Shown here piece by piece: positions 26,186 to 35,829 of a stretch of DNA of 64,000 nt. Made by a program: the position numbers and the translations under genes. Numbering within the stretch: the stretch's first letter is position 1; every line of letters begins with the position of its first letter. Below the pieces are notes generated by a model, which was not told the DNA's origin, searched no databases, and saw only the letters and a program-made list of their open reading frames with translations. Origin of the DNA: Alphaproteobacteria bacterium (GTDB lineage: Bacteria; Pseudomonadota; Alphaproteobacteria; UBA9655); contig JAGONT010000003.1 in NCBI GenBank assembly GCA_017992885.1, forward strand, positions 62,001 to 126,000. Direction: 5' to 3'.

Positions 26186-27475
26186 TTAGGTTGCTAAATT
26201 AGATTGTTTTAAATCAGCGTAAGTACGCGCTTGTGTGCCCCCTACTAGCGAACGAGCCCCATTTACAGCTAGCAATCCCATCAGGCTTGTTAAAATGAGA
26301 TAAAAAGCTGGAGCCTTAAAGTCTCCTGTCCACGTAACTAACGCCGTGGCCATAAGAGGAGTGATACCGCTAAAAAGGGCTTGCCCTAAGCTAAATCCAA
26401 CAGCTGTTCCACTGACTCTCTCTTCCACAGGAAAAAGCTGGGGCATAAGCCCTGGAGCTGCCCCCATAAAACCAACGCCTGCTATGCTAATGACGATTTG
26501 AGCAAATAAAATGGTTTCTAAACAGAGGTGATATTCGAGCAAAAAGAAAAGGGGATAGACAATAATCACTACGGAAAGAGCGGAATAAGACATTAATTTG
26601 ATAGATCCGAATCTATCTGATAGAAGCCCAGCCAAGGGAAGAAGGATCATCCAGAGCCCCATGATACTTGTATTCATCACAAGAGCATAGGAAGGAGAAA
26701 TCATAAGCTTGGTGGTTAAAAGAATTTGCATATAAATAGAGGCAATATAAAAAGGAATTTGGACACTGGCTCCAATAGCGGTTGTGCAAATAAAGCTTAG
26801 CTTTCTTTGCTTAAAGACTTGCCCTAGAGGAAACTTAGCTTTCAATGTTTTTCTTTGTACCAAAGAGAAGGGAGTTGTTTCTTTAATCTGTCTTCGAAAG
26901 AAATAAGCTATTAAGCCAAAAACACCCCCCATCAAAAAGGGAATCCTCCACCCCCAGCTTGGCATAAAAGGAGCTGTACAAAGAGCTCCTAGGCCTGACC
27001 CAACGATAGCACCTAGAAAAGCAGTGGCACACAAAATACTTCCAGCAAAACCTCCTCTTTTCTTTTGAACCTGCTCTGCAATAAAAACAGCAGCCCCACT
27101 ATATTCTCCTCCCACACAAAATCCCTGGAGTAGACGGCAAAAAATAATCGTAAGAGGAGCAAATACTCCAATTTCTACGTAGGTAGGAACGAGTCCAATG
27201 GTGACTGTAGGTAAAGTGACAAGTAAAATTGCAATAACGAGGGCTTTCTTTCGTCCATATTTATCACCCACATAACCAAAAAAAATTCCCCCCAAAGGAC
27301 GCATGAGAAACCCAGCTGCAAAAGCTCCCAAGCTTGCCATTAAAGAGGTTGTGGAATCTAAAGAAGGAAAAAAGAGAGGAGCCAGAAGAGAAGAAAAAAA
27401 ACCATATAAAGTGATATCATAGAACTCTAAAGCTGTACCTGCCATAGCAGCTGATATGGTCTTAATTTTGCTCAT
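26186..27475 (-). CDS. MFS transporter, metabolite:H+ symporter type (copy 2)
   Basis: 429 aa, twelve membrane segments, motifs GYVGDKYGRKKAL, RPLGGIFFGY and VGGEYSGAAVF. It is close to the copy at 23.9 kb along the whole length, so a duplication followed by inversion or insertion of the esterase is likely. It lies 49 bp upstream of the esterase in the same direction, so the two may be cotranscribed. The start is preceded by AGGA. Confidence 0.9.
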   Translation of the reverse strand: MSKIKTISAAMAGTALEFYDITLYGFFSSLLAPLFFPSLDSTTSLMASLGAFAAGFLMRPLGGIFFGYVGDKYGRKKALVIAILLVTLPTVTIGLVPTYVEIGVFAPLTIIFCRLLQGFCVGGEYSGAAVFIAEQVQKKRGGFAGSILCATAFLGAIVGSGLGALCTAPFMPSWGWRIPFLMGGVFGLIAYFFRRQIKETTPFSLVQRKTLKAKFPLGQVFKQRKLSFICTTAIGASVQIPFYIASIYMQILLTTKLMISPSYALVMNTSIMGLWMILLPLAGLLSDRFGSIKLMSYSALSVVIIVYPLFFLLEYHLCLETILFAQIVISIAGVGFMGAAPGLMPQLFPVEERVSGTAVGFSLGQALFSGITPLMATALVTWTGDFKAPAFYLILTSLMGLLAVNGARSLVGGTQARTYADLKQSNLAT

Positions 27476-27984
27476 AAATCCTCCGCTAAAAGGGAATAAA
27501 AAAATAACTTTTAACTAAATTTGAGATTTTTTCAACATTACTAATCATATTTCGTTATTCGTAAATGATATGACCTTCATGCTTAATTAATGCTTCAAAA
27601 TTTTATGCTGTATTCTAATATTAAAAAAGTTGGTTTTTATGTTATTTTTTTATTTATTAAATTAATTTGTTGTTTTGTTATTTTTTTATTTCTCACTTCA
27701 ATATGTGAGAAAACCGCAGAGGATCTTTCTTAAAGGTGCTTTGTCCCTCCCTAAAACTTGTGAAGGAGGATGAATAGTAGTGGTTCCTCCTTCAGCTTTT
27801 AGGGAACTTTATGACTCATGGGCACTCATCTACGGTCATAATTTTTTAGTGAGAATATACTAATTTCTCTGGGCATTAGTGAATCAGAAATTTGTTTAGG
27901 TTTTAGAGGAGATTATTTTGTGAGAAGCACTGAAGCTTATTTTCAGTCATACTTTAGATAGTTACAACATGCTGTTATTTTTCA
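27476..27984. other. AT-rich intergenic region
   Basis: About 500 bp between the MFS gene and the DnaA_N-like ORF. The main structure is the large hairpin at 27749-27804. The proximal part (27480-27680) is very AT-rich and should hold the promoter of the MFS-esterase operon, though I cannot single out its boxes. Confidence 0.4.
27749..27804. repeat. Large two-step inverted repeat
   Basis: Outer arms CCCTAAAA/TTTTAGGG (8 bp) and inner arms TGAAGGAGGA/TCCTCCTTCA (10 bp) are both perfect, separated by a small asymmetric bulge and a 14-nt loop. No T-run follows, so it is not a simple terminator. It could be a transposon-end relic, a bidirectional structure or an RNA element. Confidence 0.6.
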
Positions 27985-28416
27985 ATGATTCCAACTCTTA
28001 ATTATAATATTGCTTCATCGCCACTCTGCGCAGTAATAAAAAATGAGACTGTGGAAAATTGTCTACAGGATGCGCAACTTACTATCTCAAAGAAAATTCT
28101 TGCTCGTGAACATTTTCAGACCGAATCTCAAAGCTATAATACTCAAGCAAAGTACTATCTCTCTCTTATAAAAGATCCTTTATGGAAACATGTTTGCACC
28201 GAAGTTATAAGTATGATGGGCCCTCGATGTAATCTAGAAATATGGAATAGTAGGATAGGAGTTATATCTTTTGATAACAAAACTATTGAAATTTATTGCC
28301 AAACAAAAGAATTGACACGGCTTCTCCAACAGTATGATTTTGTGGTCCTCGGGAGTCTTCAAAGATATTTTTCGAGCATAAAAAAATTAATAATTAGTAC
28401 TGAAATTACTGTATAG
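27985..28416 (+). CDS. Free-standing DnaA_N-like protein
   Basis: 143 aa. Residues about 60-140 (KDPLWKHVCTEVISMMGP, then VISFDNKTIEIYCQTKELTR) follow the pattern of the DnaA N-terminal (DnaB-binding) domain. The same pattern ends the Rep-like protein at 6.4-7.9 kb (DPIWKEWCMQLS). No AAA+ or DNA-binding part is present. It may be a truncated replication gene or a small regulator acting on DnaB or DnaA. The SD is weak, so expression is uncertain. Confidence 0.5.
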   Translation: MIPTLNYNIASSPLCAVIKNETVENCLQDAQLTISKKILAREHFQTESQSYNTQAKYYLSLIKDPLWKHVCTEVISMMGPRCNLEIWNSRIGVISFDNKTIEIYCQTKELTRLLQQYDFVVLGSLQRYFSSIKKLIISTEITV

Positions 28417-28612
28417 TTAATAAATTATTATATTTAATAAAGGCTATAAAAATAGTAGATTATTTTAAAATTTTACCCTCACAAATTGAAGAATCCAAAT
28501 CGACTAGAGACAATTAAACTCGACAAAGACCTATTTTGAGAAGTTCACACGATTGACAGCGAATGGGCAATCGCAGGAAAAAGGCTAAAGTCCTTGGAAG
28601 CATAATGATTTT

Positions 28613-29449
28613 TTAAATTGTAGAAAACCCGTTTTTGAAATTAACGATTCCAGCAATAATATTAAACTTTAAATTGTAACGTTTTTTTTTATTTCGGTAA
28701 CGATCCGAGAGAATCCTAAAGATTTTAATTTGTCTCAATACATTTTCAACTTTGACACGAATGCGAGAAAGGGCTCGATTATAGGCTTTATCTTCTTTAT
28801 CTAATGGTTTGTTTTTTGACGCTTTAAAAGGAATCTCTGTTCTAATGTGAAGCTTATCAAGCCCTTGATAGCCTGAATCCGCAAAGGCTGTAGAATCTTT
28901 AGGAATAGGAGTTCCTTTTTTGTATACTTCGAAGTCGTGAACAGCCCCTTGCTTTGTTCTAGAGATGTGAATAATCCGTGCTTTAGGAAGAATGCGTATT
29001 TCCGTTTTGTTGGTATGGCGCTTTTTCTTACCAGAATAAAAAGCTCTTTGGCCCTTTTTAGGTCTTTCAATTTGTTGTTCCGTCGCATCAATGATAATTT
29101 CTTCAACCTCCTCTTGAGAAAGGTGTCGCGTTTTTGAAATAGCCATTACTCTTGCTAAAATAGGCTCTAACCTTTGGATATTTCGACAAACTCGAGAATC
29201 ATCAATGCCAAAGAGAAAGCCAATGAATATCTGGGTCGCATAGGTTCGATGATACAACAACAGCATTAAAATCTGTTCGCTCAAGGACAGCTTATTGTTT
29301 CTTCCAGGGCGTTTATAGCAACGGACAACTCTCTTCTCCCATTGGGGTTCAACAGCTTTGAGAATACGTTCAAACTCATCAATCAAAAGACCAAATAATC
29401 TTTTAAAAGTTGTTGGATGATTTTTTAACTTGTTGTATCTTAAGGACAT
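28613..29449 (-). CDS. IS5-family (ISL2-like) DDE transposase
   Basis: 278 aa from ATG 29449 (AAGGA upstream). An N-terminal HTH_Tnp_4-like region (SLSEQILMLLLYHRTYATQ) is followed by the DDE_Tnp_4 core: IIIDATEQQIERP (D), FADSGYQGLDKLH (D), RIRVKVENVLRQIK (E). Frame intact, so it may be active. Terminal inverted repeats were looked for on both sides but not identified with confidence. Distinct from the IS5 element at 20.9 kb. Confidence 0.88.
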   Translation of the reverse strand: MSLRYNKLKNHPTTFKRLFGLLIDEFERILKAVEPQWEKRVVRCYKRPGRNNKLSLSEQILMLLLYHRTYATQIFIGFLFGIDDSRVCRNIQRLEPILARVMAISKTRHLSQEEVEEIIIDATEQQIERPKKGQRAFYSGKKKRHTNKTEIRILPKARIIHISRTKQGAVHDFEVYKKGTPIPKDSTAFADSGYQGLDKLHIRTEIPFKASKNKPLDKEDKAYNRALSRIRVKVENVLRQIKIFRILSDRYRNKKKRYNLKFNIIAGIVNFKNGFSTI

Positions 29450-29467
29450 GGGGGTTCCTTTTTGCAA

Positions 29468-29870
29468 TTAGGGCCCCATACTTTCCTACATTTTTACTGA
29501 AATTTCAACTTTCGCAGCAGATCTATAGTAGGCAGAGCTAAAAATCTTGGTACATTTATAAAATTTGACGTAAAATAAAAGTATTTGAAATAAAATTAGA
29601 GAATATTTTTACTCAAGGAATCCAATGTTTCGCCTGCAAAATAATTAATTAGTTTTATTACACCTAGGAGAGTAGAGAGAGTTAAAAATGGTTTTCTTGG
29701 ACACACTCAATCATTAGGGCTTTGCATCACAGAAATGTAAATTAACTTAGTCTACTCTTTTTGAATTATATGAATATTTTCAACTCTTGAGAGAGAATTA
29801 AATAACTTGACTTTCTTAAAAACAAATTTTACATTAAACATACGATCATAATAAGTAAAAAGGAGCGCGT
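29468..29870. other. Intergenic region upstream of the exported-protein cluster
   Basis: About 400 bp, AT-rich, containing the unidentified end of the IS5-family element and the upstream region of the first LRR gene. No coding frame seen. Confidence 0.35.
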
Positions 29871-30461
29871 ATGAAAATTAAAATAGAACTTTACTTCGTC
29901 GCCTTGTTTCTTGCACTTAGCTTAAACAGCCCAGTGATGTCGGGGCATGTTTTAGATGGAACGAAGGTTGTTAGCGATGAGGATAATGAGTGGCTTAGGG
30001 GGGAAGGGGTTGTCTCAACTAGCAAATTTATTCGACAAGCTCGTGCCTTAGATCCAGAAGAGCTTGCAGAAATTGATACTTTGAATCTTCAAGGTACTAT
30101 GCTTTATACGGTAGGCCTTAAAAAAGTTGCGGACGAACTACTTCCTTTTCTTCCTAATCTTAAACTTCTTAATCTCTTTGACAGTGACTTGAGAACGGAG
30201 GAAGATTTAGAGCTTCTTGCTTCTATTTTGGAACGATTTGAGAATCTTGAATATGTTAATATTGTAGGAAATGGAATTGCTAACCAAGCTCTTTCTTTTG
30301 TGAAAGAACATCAAGAACAGAAAGAGTTAATTGATAAATTTCAGCATAAGGTTGTTTTTTCTTTTAAGACATTACTTGAGGATAAATTTCCTATAGCTGA
30401 GCGTGGACAATTCGAAGATTGGTATAAAACACATACCAGCTACTATACGTCAGTCCATTAA
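29871..30461 (+). CDS. Exported leucine-rich-repeat-like protein
   Basis: 196 aa; AAAAAGGAGCG precedes the start. Signal peptide MKIKIELYFVALFLALSLNS, cleavage near MSG. Two to three degenerate RNI-type LRRs: IDTLNLQGTMLYTVGLKKVA, LKLLNLFDSDLRTEEDLELL, LEYVNIVGNGIANQ. The C-terminal 50 residues are charged and end in an aromatic stretch. It is the first of several exported genes transcribed rightward. Partner and function unknown. Confidence 0.8.
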   Translation: MKIKIELYFVALFLALSLNSPVMSGHVLDGTKVVSDEDNEWLRGEGVVSTSKFIRQARALDPEELAEIDTLNLQGTMLYTVGLKKVADELLPFLPNLKLLNLFDSDLRTEEDLELLASILERFENLEYVNIVGNGIANQALSFVKEHQEQKELIDKFQHKVVFSFKTLLEDKFPIAERGQFEDWYKTHTSYYTSVH

Positions 30462-30505
30462 TAATTTTTATTTATCAGTAAATGATGCGGGCAAAAGGAA
30501 ATTTT

Positions 30506-31744
30506 ATGTTTGGTAAGATAGCTTTTTTTATTTTTTATTTAACCATTCTATTTGGCACGCATGGATATGCAGGATGGCCAGAAGATGGATGGGAAGGAGT
30601 TCATAGCCTTAATATTGGTTATAAAGAAAAAACTATCAACTTTGATGAACTGCACCAGCTTTTAGCAACAGAAGAAGAAAAAGTAGCTAGATTATTGCCA
30701 TCTAACAATTCTACAAACATTGTTTTGGCGAGCATTTCTTTTTTAGGCGGAGAGGGGGCTTCCCTTCAAACCTATTATTTACAAAGTCCAGATAATAAAT
30801 GGCTCGTTTTTGAGAGTGGTTGGGATTCCTCTTTTATCTCTAATCCTATTTATGATGAAGCTCAAAGGCTTATGAGACCGTATGCTGCTAAACTTCAAAA
30901 GGAAGAAGGGTTAACTCTCCCTGATAAGCAGCAACTTGTACAAGATTGTATTAAAGTAGCTGGCGGTCAATGCTATTTTGAAGAACAGATTAGACCACAT
31001 TTTCAATTTTTTGATCATGAGCCAATACCTGTCGATCATATTATGGCAAGAGCAGAAAAAGCTTTTTCTCAAATGGACCCTAGTGATGCTGGTGCTGACG
31101 TTTGGAAAGAGTTAATGAAAAATAAAGCGGCTTTTAATCGTGTTGCTTCTATTTTACAAACGACCAAACATGAAGCTGGACAAAACATTAGCGCACTTTG
31201 TGAAAAAATAGATTTAGCATCAGGGGTTAGCTTAGACTTTGTTAAAGAATTAGCAGCTGTTACAAAATCGAGTCAGGAAAAACTTGCCAAGCAAGAGAGA
31301 GAAATGTCCAACATTGGTAGTAAAGTCATTTCAACCTACTGGCATAGTGAACCAAAATTATTAAAATATATTGAAGAATCAACACCTAGCATTTTAGAAG
31401 ACATTTTCAAACACCCTTTACTCTTTAAGCCCGAAGCCGTTTTTATAAACATTCACTCACGGCATGATATTTGCCCCGTTTGTAGCCATACTTTCGTACG
31501 TTCTTATACTCATCCTGAGGGAATTTTAAAGGCTTTCAAAGCCGCGTTGTGTGAAAAACTCGCAATTGATCCACAGGATTTTCCCTTATACATTACCAGC
31601 TCTTTTCGGGAAAAAAGAGAAAAAACAAAATATAGTGTAAAAGCAGAACAATCAGAAGCTTTAGAAAACCCAGCCATAAAAATTTATCCAGCATTTCCTA
31701 CTTTACATGTTCCAATCTCAACGCATGAGTTCAAATATCAGTAG
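30506..31744 (+). CDS. Exported protein with a deaminase-like C-terminal domain
   Basis: 412 aa from ATG 30506 (AAAGGA upstream). Signal peptide (MFGKIAFFIFYLTILFG, cleavage near GYA). The middle (about 60-260) is unassigned and includes a helical region. The last third contains H280-S-E282 in YWHSEPKLLKYIEE and, 41 residues later, C323-x-x-C326 in RHDICPVCSHTF. Spacing and surroundings (helix after HxE, a beta-strand AVFINIH before CxxC) fit the cytidine-deaminase-like fold of bacterial toxin deaminases, where His and the two Cys bind zinc and Glu shuttles protons. No immunity gene is evident. Substrate (nucleotide, DNA, RNA or protein) is unknown; the assignment rests on motif pattern. Confidence 0.6.
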   Translation: MFGKIAFFIFYLTILFGTHGYAGWPEDGWEGVHSLNIGYKEKTINFDELHQLLATEEEKVARLLPSNNSTNIVLASISFLGGEGASLQTYYLQSPDNKWLVFESGWDSSFISNPIYDEAQRLMRPYAAKLQKEEGLTLPDKQQLVQDCIKVAGGQCYFEEQIRPHFQFFDHEPIPVDHIMARAEKAFSQMDPSDAGADVWKELMKNKAAFNRVASILQTTKHEAGQNISALCEKIDLASGVSLDFVKELAAVTKSSQEKLAKQEREMSNIGSKVISTYWHSEPKLLKYIEESTPSILEDIFKHPLLFKPEAVFINIHSRHDICPVCSHTFVRSYTHPEGILKAFKAALCEKLAIDPQDFPLYITSSFREKREKTKYSVKAEQSEALENPAIKIYPAFPTLHVPISTHEFKYQ

Positions 31745-31986
31745 CAAGCTCATCCTCATGAACTCTTGTTTCACGGCTTCCGTGGTACAACCCTTAAAAG
31801 CTGATCAAATTCACTATGAAATTTTTGATTAAGAAATAACCATAACAAAATTTTTTCTACTTCAGAGGCTCACCTCATCGGTAATTTCTATTAAAAATGA
31901 TTTTTGTAAACCAAAAGTGTAATATGTGTAGATCCTATAGAAGTAATTTTCATAGTGAGAGAATAATTAACCTTGTGAGGTGAGGG

Positions 31987-32550
31987 ATGAAGAAAACGGT
32001 AGTTTTAGTATTGGCTCTCATTTTTCTTTTTAGTATGGACGAAGGGAGCTGTGGTTATTTTATTGAATATCCAGGCTTCGGTGTTGAAGATCCTCCCAAA
32101 ACGAGGCGTAAGGGGCAAAAAGGTCATCTATCTATTGAAGATATTGTTGTGGAAGATATGCTAAGAGGGCCAAATATTGAAGGAATTAATTTAAGAGCAA
32201 ATCGTTTAACGACAGAAGGCATTCGTTATCTGGTGGGGATTATAACAAGCCCAGAACATGCTGATCGATTTAAGAATCTTAAATACATTAATTTAACAGC
32301 TAATCCAGTGGATGTTAATGTTTTTGAAGTATGCCGGCCTCTTTTAGAAAGAGAGACATTTAAGTTTCTTGACATCCGTCGTACGCCTGCTAGTGAGACC
32401 TCTGTATTTTTTTACACCTTAGAATCAACATTTCCAGAAATATGGCGTAAAATAATGTATATACCTCCTATGTACTTATGCCAATTTAAAGATAAAAAAG
32501 AAATATATAGAATACATAAAGCCTACCATGATCTAGATTTATGGAACTGA
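31987..32550 (+). CDS. Exported leucine-rich-repeat-like protein
   Basis: 187 aa; GAGGTGAGGG precedes the ATG. Signal peptide MKKTVVLVLALIFLFS with cleavage near SCG. LRR-like segments IEGINLRANRLTTEGIRYLV, LKYINLTANPVDVNVFEV and FKFLDIRR, then an aromatic C-terminal tail. Same architecture as the genes at 29.9 and 35.3 kb, so these are dispersed paralogues. Function unknown. Confidence 0.78.
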   Translation: MKKTVVLVLALIFLFSMDEGSCGYFIEYPGFGVEDPPKTRRKGQKGHLSIEDIVVEDMLRGPNIEGINLRANRLTTEGIRYLVGIITSPEHADRFKNLKYINLTANPVDVNVFEVCRPLLERETFKFLDIRRTPASETSVFFYTLESTFPEIWRKIMYIPPMYLCQFKDKKEIYRIHKAYHDLDLWN

Positions 32551-32763
32551 ATTTCTTTTGGGAGTCAACCGCGGCGTTAGGGTTGGAGAAGAACGGCTTT
32601 TGCAAAAATCCAATTTAATCAGAAAACAAGAGGCGCTTTTCTGCCAAAAACAAAAGAGCATCTAGCAGAAATGATCCTAAAATGAGGTGATGTTTAAAAG
32701 GAGTGGAGCGGCTGTAAATCTAAATAATTTTACTCTATGTAAAAATAAAATAGGGAGATTAAG

Positions 32764-33276
32764 ATGAATAATAAGATCCTAGGTATTACAATTATGGCTT
32801 GCCTCCTAGCAACTTCTGCGTATGGTGTAAATTATAAACGTTTAAAATTGGAAGCGGATACCTACCAGCATAGAATATGGGCTAGAGTTCCTAGTGAGGA
32901 ACAAATGATTAAAAGAAGCTTATCATTTTTAACAGAGAAAGAGGAGTTAGATCCAAAATATACTCAAGCTGAGAATTTTCTACAATTTTATCAAGATACA
33001 ACTGAAGCAATAAAGAATGAATATTTTATGCAATTTGCGGTAGTTTGTAAAAAAATATATGATGAAGGTAAGTTTAAGGATAAAATAAGTATATATATGC
33101 TTTTTGAGGAGGTAAAAAAAATGTCTTTAAAACATTTAGCTTTACTTAGAAAACTGAAGAAATTTAAGGAGCAAGGGGGTACCCAAATTAGAGAAATAGA
33201 TGCAGAAAGCATGCTGGATTATTTTTTAAATATAGATCAAATAGATAGCAATTTAAAAGAGGAAGCATTTCCTTGA
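32764..33276 (+). CDS. Exported protein, five-member local family (copy 1)
   Basis: 170 aa; AGGGAG upstream. Signal peptide MNNKILGITIMACLLATSA, cleavage after YG, then VNYKRLKLEAD. The family shares: (N)YK-x-L-x-x-E near the mature N-terminus, an IWAxIP-type motif, xFLxxxE, a KYTQxxxFxxFY segment, FxxxCKxIYDE, and a MxxEEVxKK region, ending before FLNxDxxI. No database family comes to mind. All-helical and charged; no enzyme motif. Other copies: 33463, 45408, 46370 (plus) and 47950 (minus). Confidence 0.7.
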   Translation: MNNKILGITIMACLLATSAYGVNYKRLKLEADTYQHRIWARVPSEEQMIKRSLSFLTEKEELDPKYTQAENFLQFYQDTTEAIKNEYFMQFAVVCKKIYDEGKFKDKISIYMLFEEVKKMSLKHLALLRKLKKFKEQGGTQIREIDAESMLDYFLNIDQIDSNLKEEAFP

Positions 33277-33462
33277 AAGAATAAAATCTGATTGGGCATT
33301 AAGATCTTTATTGTTTATTATCTTTTTTTTAAAACAATAAAATTACTTTGCAATACAAAAGAATAATTTCAAGATTTGTAGTGTGGTTTCTTATTTTTCA
33401 ACCTTTTATCAAAAATGAAGGGTACGAGGTTAAGGTGTATATCTCAAAAGGAGTTAATTAAG

Positions 33463-33903
33463 ATGCTAAAGATCATTAGAATAGCTTTTGTAATTTCTTT
33501 ATTTTATTTGAATCAAGCATTTTGTTATAATACTCAATTGCTTGAGTTTAATGCAGATTCGTTTAATGAGTGTATATGGTGCAAGACTTTTATTCCCATT
33601 CGGAGAATACAACAGAATTTAGACTTTTTAGATTCAGAAAAAGATGAGAGTTATGTTAAAAAATATAATAAAAAAAATATTTTTAATGAATATGAGGAAA
33701 AAATAAGCCGCACCTCTGATAAGGCTCTCATGCATTTTTTTGATAACTGTAAAAAAATTCATAATTTCTACGATGAAATAGATCCTTTCTCTCAAGCCGC
33801 TGTTCAAATGTTATTTGAAAGAGTTTTTCAAAAATATGAAAACCACTCAAACCTATTACTTTCAACAAAACATTTATTGCCAGTTATTAACACAACCAGA
33901 TGA
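33463..33903 (+). CDS. Exported protein, five-member local family (copy 2)
   Basis: 146 aa from ATG 33463, chosen because AAAAGGAG precedes it and the protein then begins with a signal peptide (MLKIIRIAFVISLFYLNQA). It is the most divergent copy: ECIWCKTFIPIRRI replaces the IWAxIP motif, and FFDNCKKIHNFYDE replaces the CKxIYDE motif. The C-terminal FLNAD part is missing, so it may be degrading. It lies 186 bp after copy 1, suggesting tandem duplication. Confidence 0.65.
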   Translation: MLKIIRIAFVISLFYLNQAFCYNTQLLEFNADSFNECIWCKTFIPIRRIQQNLDFLDSEKDESYVKKYNKKNIFNEYEEKISRTSDKALMHFFDNCKKIHNFYDEIDPFSQAAVQMLFERVFQKYENHSNLLLSTKHLLPVINTTR

Positions 33904-34380
33904 AACATGAGCGTAACCAGAATCATCCTTATCAAAAGTTTTTCGTTACGTAGGCAACGCTAAATTCACCCCGTAAAAAAAACTTTTTACATGTTTAGAA
34001 AGTGACCAGCGAGACGCAGAAAAGCTAAGGCAACATTAGAAAATGCTAAATAATTTTTCAGATAGCCAACACACTGTCTTAACAAACCTTAATAAATTAA
34101 ACGCTTCATTTACTACATTCAATAAATAGAGAATATATTATCGTAAACATACAAATTACTTTTAATAAAAAACAATAAATATTTATAATAGATAATATAT
34201 TTTATTTTTTTACCTATTTTATCAGCAATACACTCTGTCTAAGCAAAAGAAAATTAAAAAGATATTGAGAAGTGCATTGATTAACATTTTAAAAAAGAAG
34301 ATACTGAGTGTAAGTGCGTAAGACTTTACTGTAGATATTTTGTTTATTCACGTTATGTAACACCAAAAGGGCCCCGTGCT
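33904..34380. other. AT-rich intergenic region
   Basis: About 480 bp, very AT-rich, no supported coding frame. It presumably contains the promoter of the small exported gene at 34.4 kb. Confidence 0.35.
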
Positions 34381-34773
34381 ATGTTCTTAGAAAAAACCTA
34401 CATTCCTTGTCTTACATTAGCAGTAATTGTAGCAATGATGGAGATCTCCCCTGCTAATGCAATGTTTCGAAGATCTGCAACTCTTATAGATTCATTTTTC
34501 ACTAAAAAAACAATACCTATGATAAGAGGCTATACATCTAAAACATCTTACCCAATAGCTCTCGAGGGAACAGAAGGCTATACTCCACCAGCAAAAACAC
34601 AGGCTCAATTAAATGAGCAATCTTTTTACAAGCTTCCTAAAAAAAGAGTTTTTTATTTAGATAAGCATCGTGAACGTTTTATTGAGTTGCCTGAACCTTC
34701 AGATATGACTTCGGGAGATTTTATATCAGACAAAGGAGATACGTTAATATTTAAGTCTAACAAAGATGAATAG
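34381..34773 (+). CDS. Small exported protein, unknown
   Basis: 130 aa. N-terminal signal sequence (IPCLTLAVIVAMMEISP, cleavage after ANA, next residue Met). The mature 100 residues are basic then acidic and contain VFYLDKHRERFIEL; no known domain. An SD is not obvious (AAAGGGCC region), so the start may be imprecise. Function unknown. Confidence 0.55.
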   Translation: MFLEKTYIPCLTLAVIVAMMEISPANAMFRRSATLIDSFFTKKTIPMIRGYTSKTSYPIALEGTEGYTPPAKTQAQLNEQSFYKLPKKRVFYLDKHRERFIELPEPSDMTSGDFISDKGDTLIFKSNKDE

Positions 34774-35271
34774 TTAACTCAGATAATGTTAAAAAAAATA
34801 CGGTAGAGTTTTCATCTATAGCACTACTGTCTGATGAGAAGAACTTAAAATATTGATAAAAAATTATAAAATGGTTATTTAGTTTTTTGCTTGAGTTATA
34901 GAAAGATGTGCAACGATCTTTAAGAGTAATCTCCAGGGGGAATTTTGAATTCCCAAAAATTAACTGGTGCATCAAAAGAGAATTTTACCTTACCTTTTAA
35001 GGACTGTATAAGTGGGGATCTTTAACACCCCAGACCTTTAATCTCACTGAAACGTTAAGATAATAAATTTTTAAAATATTAAAAGCTAGTTGTTTAAGAC
35101 ACTCTGGTTCATAGACCTCAAAAAAAACTTGAAGCCTATGATAATTTCTTGTTTTTTACAAAGTATAAGTATCGTTTTAAATTAATAACTTATAAAAAAT
35201 TGTTTACAAAAATATATAAAGTTCAAATAATGACAATTAATGAAATTTTATTTTTAATATAGGATTTTTCC
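34774..35271. other. AT-rich intergenic region
   Basis: About 500 bp without a supported gene. A 72-codon minus frame (34757-34975) lacks an SD and overlaps the end of the preceding gene; not called. Confidence 0.35.
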
Positions 35272-35829
35272 ATGAAATATATGACAATATTCTTTGCTTT
35301 TTCTGCTTTTTTTTTAGGAGGCTCTCAACATAGTAAATCTGTGAAATTAGATTATTCAAACGAAGGGATCACTGACGATCCAATGGCAAAAGCAATAAAA
35401 TTCACCAAACCACTCTCTATTACACAAGATATACTTGATAAGATGATTGAGCGTATTAATGCTTCTTATCTTGATAAAAATTATAGGTTTCAAGATGTAA
35501 CAGAGCTTGATTTTAGTAACAATTTTCTTACAAGTGTAGGAGCGTTAGAGATAGTTAAATTTTTACTTGAAAATCGTGGACAATTTAAAAATTTAAAGAT
35601 GTTGAAGCTTTCTTTTAATCGGATATCAGAGGACGATGGTTATGACTCTTTTGTACAGAGTCTTTTAAATTTTATAGCTAATTTTTCATGTACGAAAGTA
35701 GACTTAACAGGTAATTATCTATCTCCAGAACGATTATGGAGAGATAGTAGGCTTAAATTCTTAGAAAATGAGTATACAGAAATCTCTTTGCCTCAAATCA
35801 TTTATAAGACAGACGCTTGTGGAAAATAA
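35272..35829 (+). CDS. Exported leucine-rich-repeat-like protein
   Basis: 185 aa with an N-terminal hydrophobic signal (MKYMTIFFAFSAFFLGGS). LRR units VTELDFSNNFLTSVGALEIV, LKMLKLSFNRISEDDGYDSF and KVDLTGNYLS. Paralogue of the other exported LRR proteins in the island. The upstream sequence is AT-rich and lacks a strong SD. Function unknown. Confidence 0.75.
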   Translation: MKYMTIFFAFSAFFLGGSQHSKSVKLDYSNEGITDDPMAKAIKFTKPLSITQDILDKMIERINASYLDKNYRFQDVTELDFSNNFLTSVGALEIVKFLLENRGQFKNLKMLKLSFNRISEDDGYDSFVQSLLNFIANFSCTKVDLTGNYLSPERLWRDSRLKFLENEYTEISLPQIIYKTDACGK

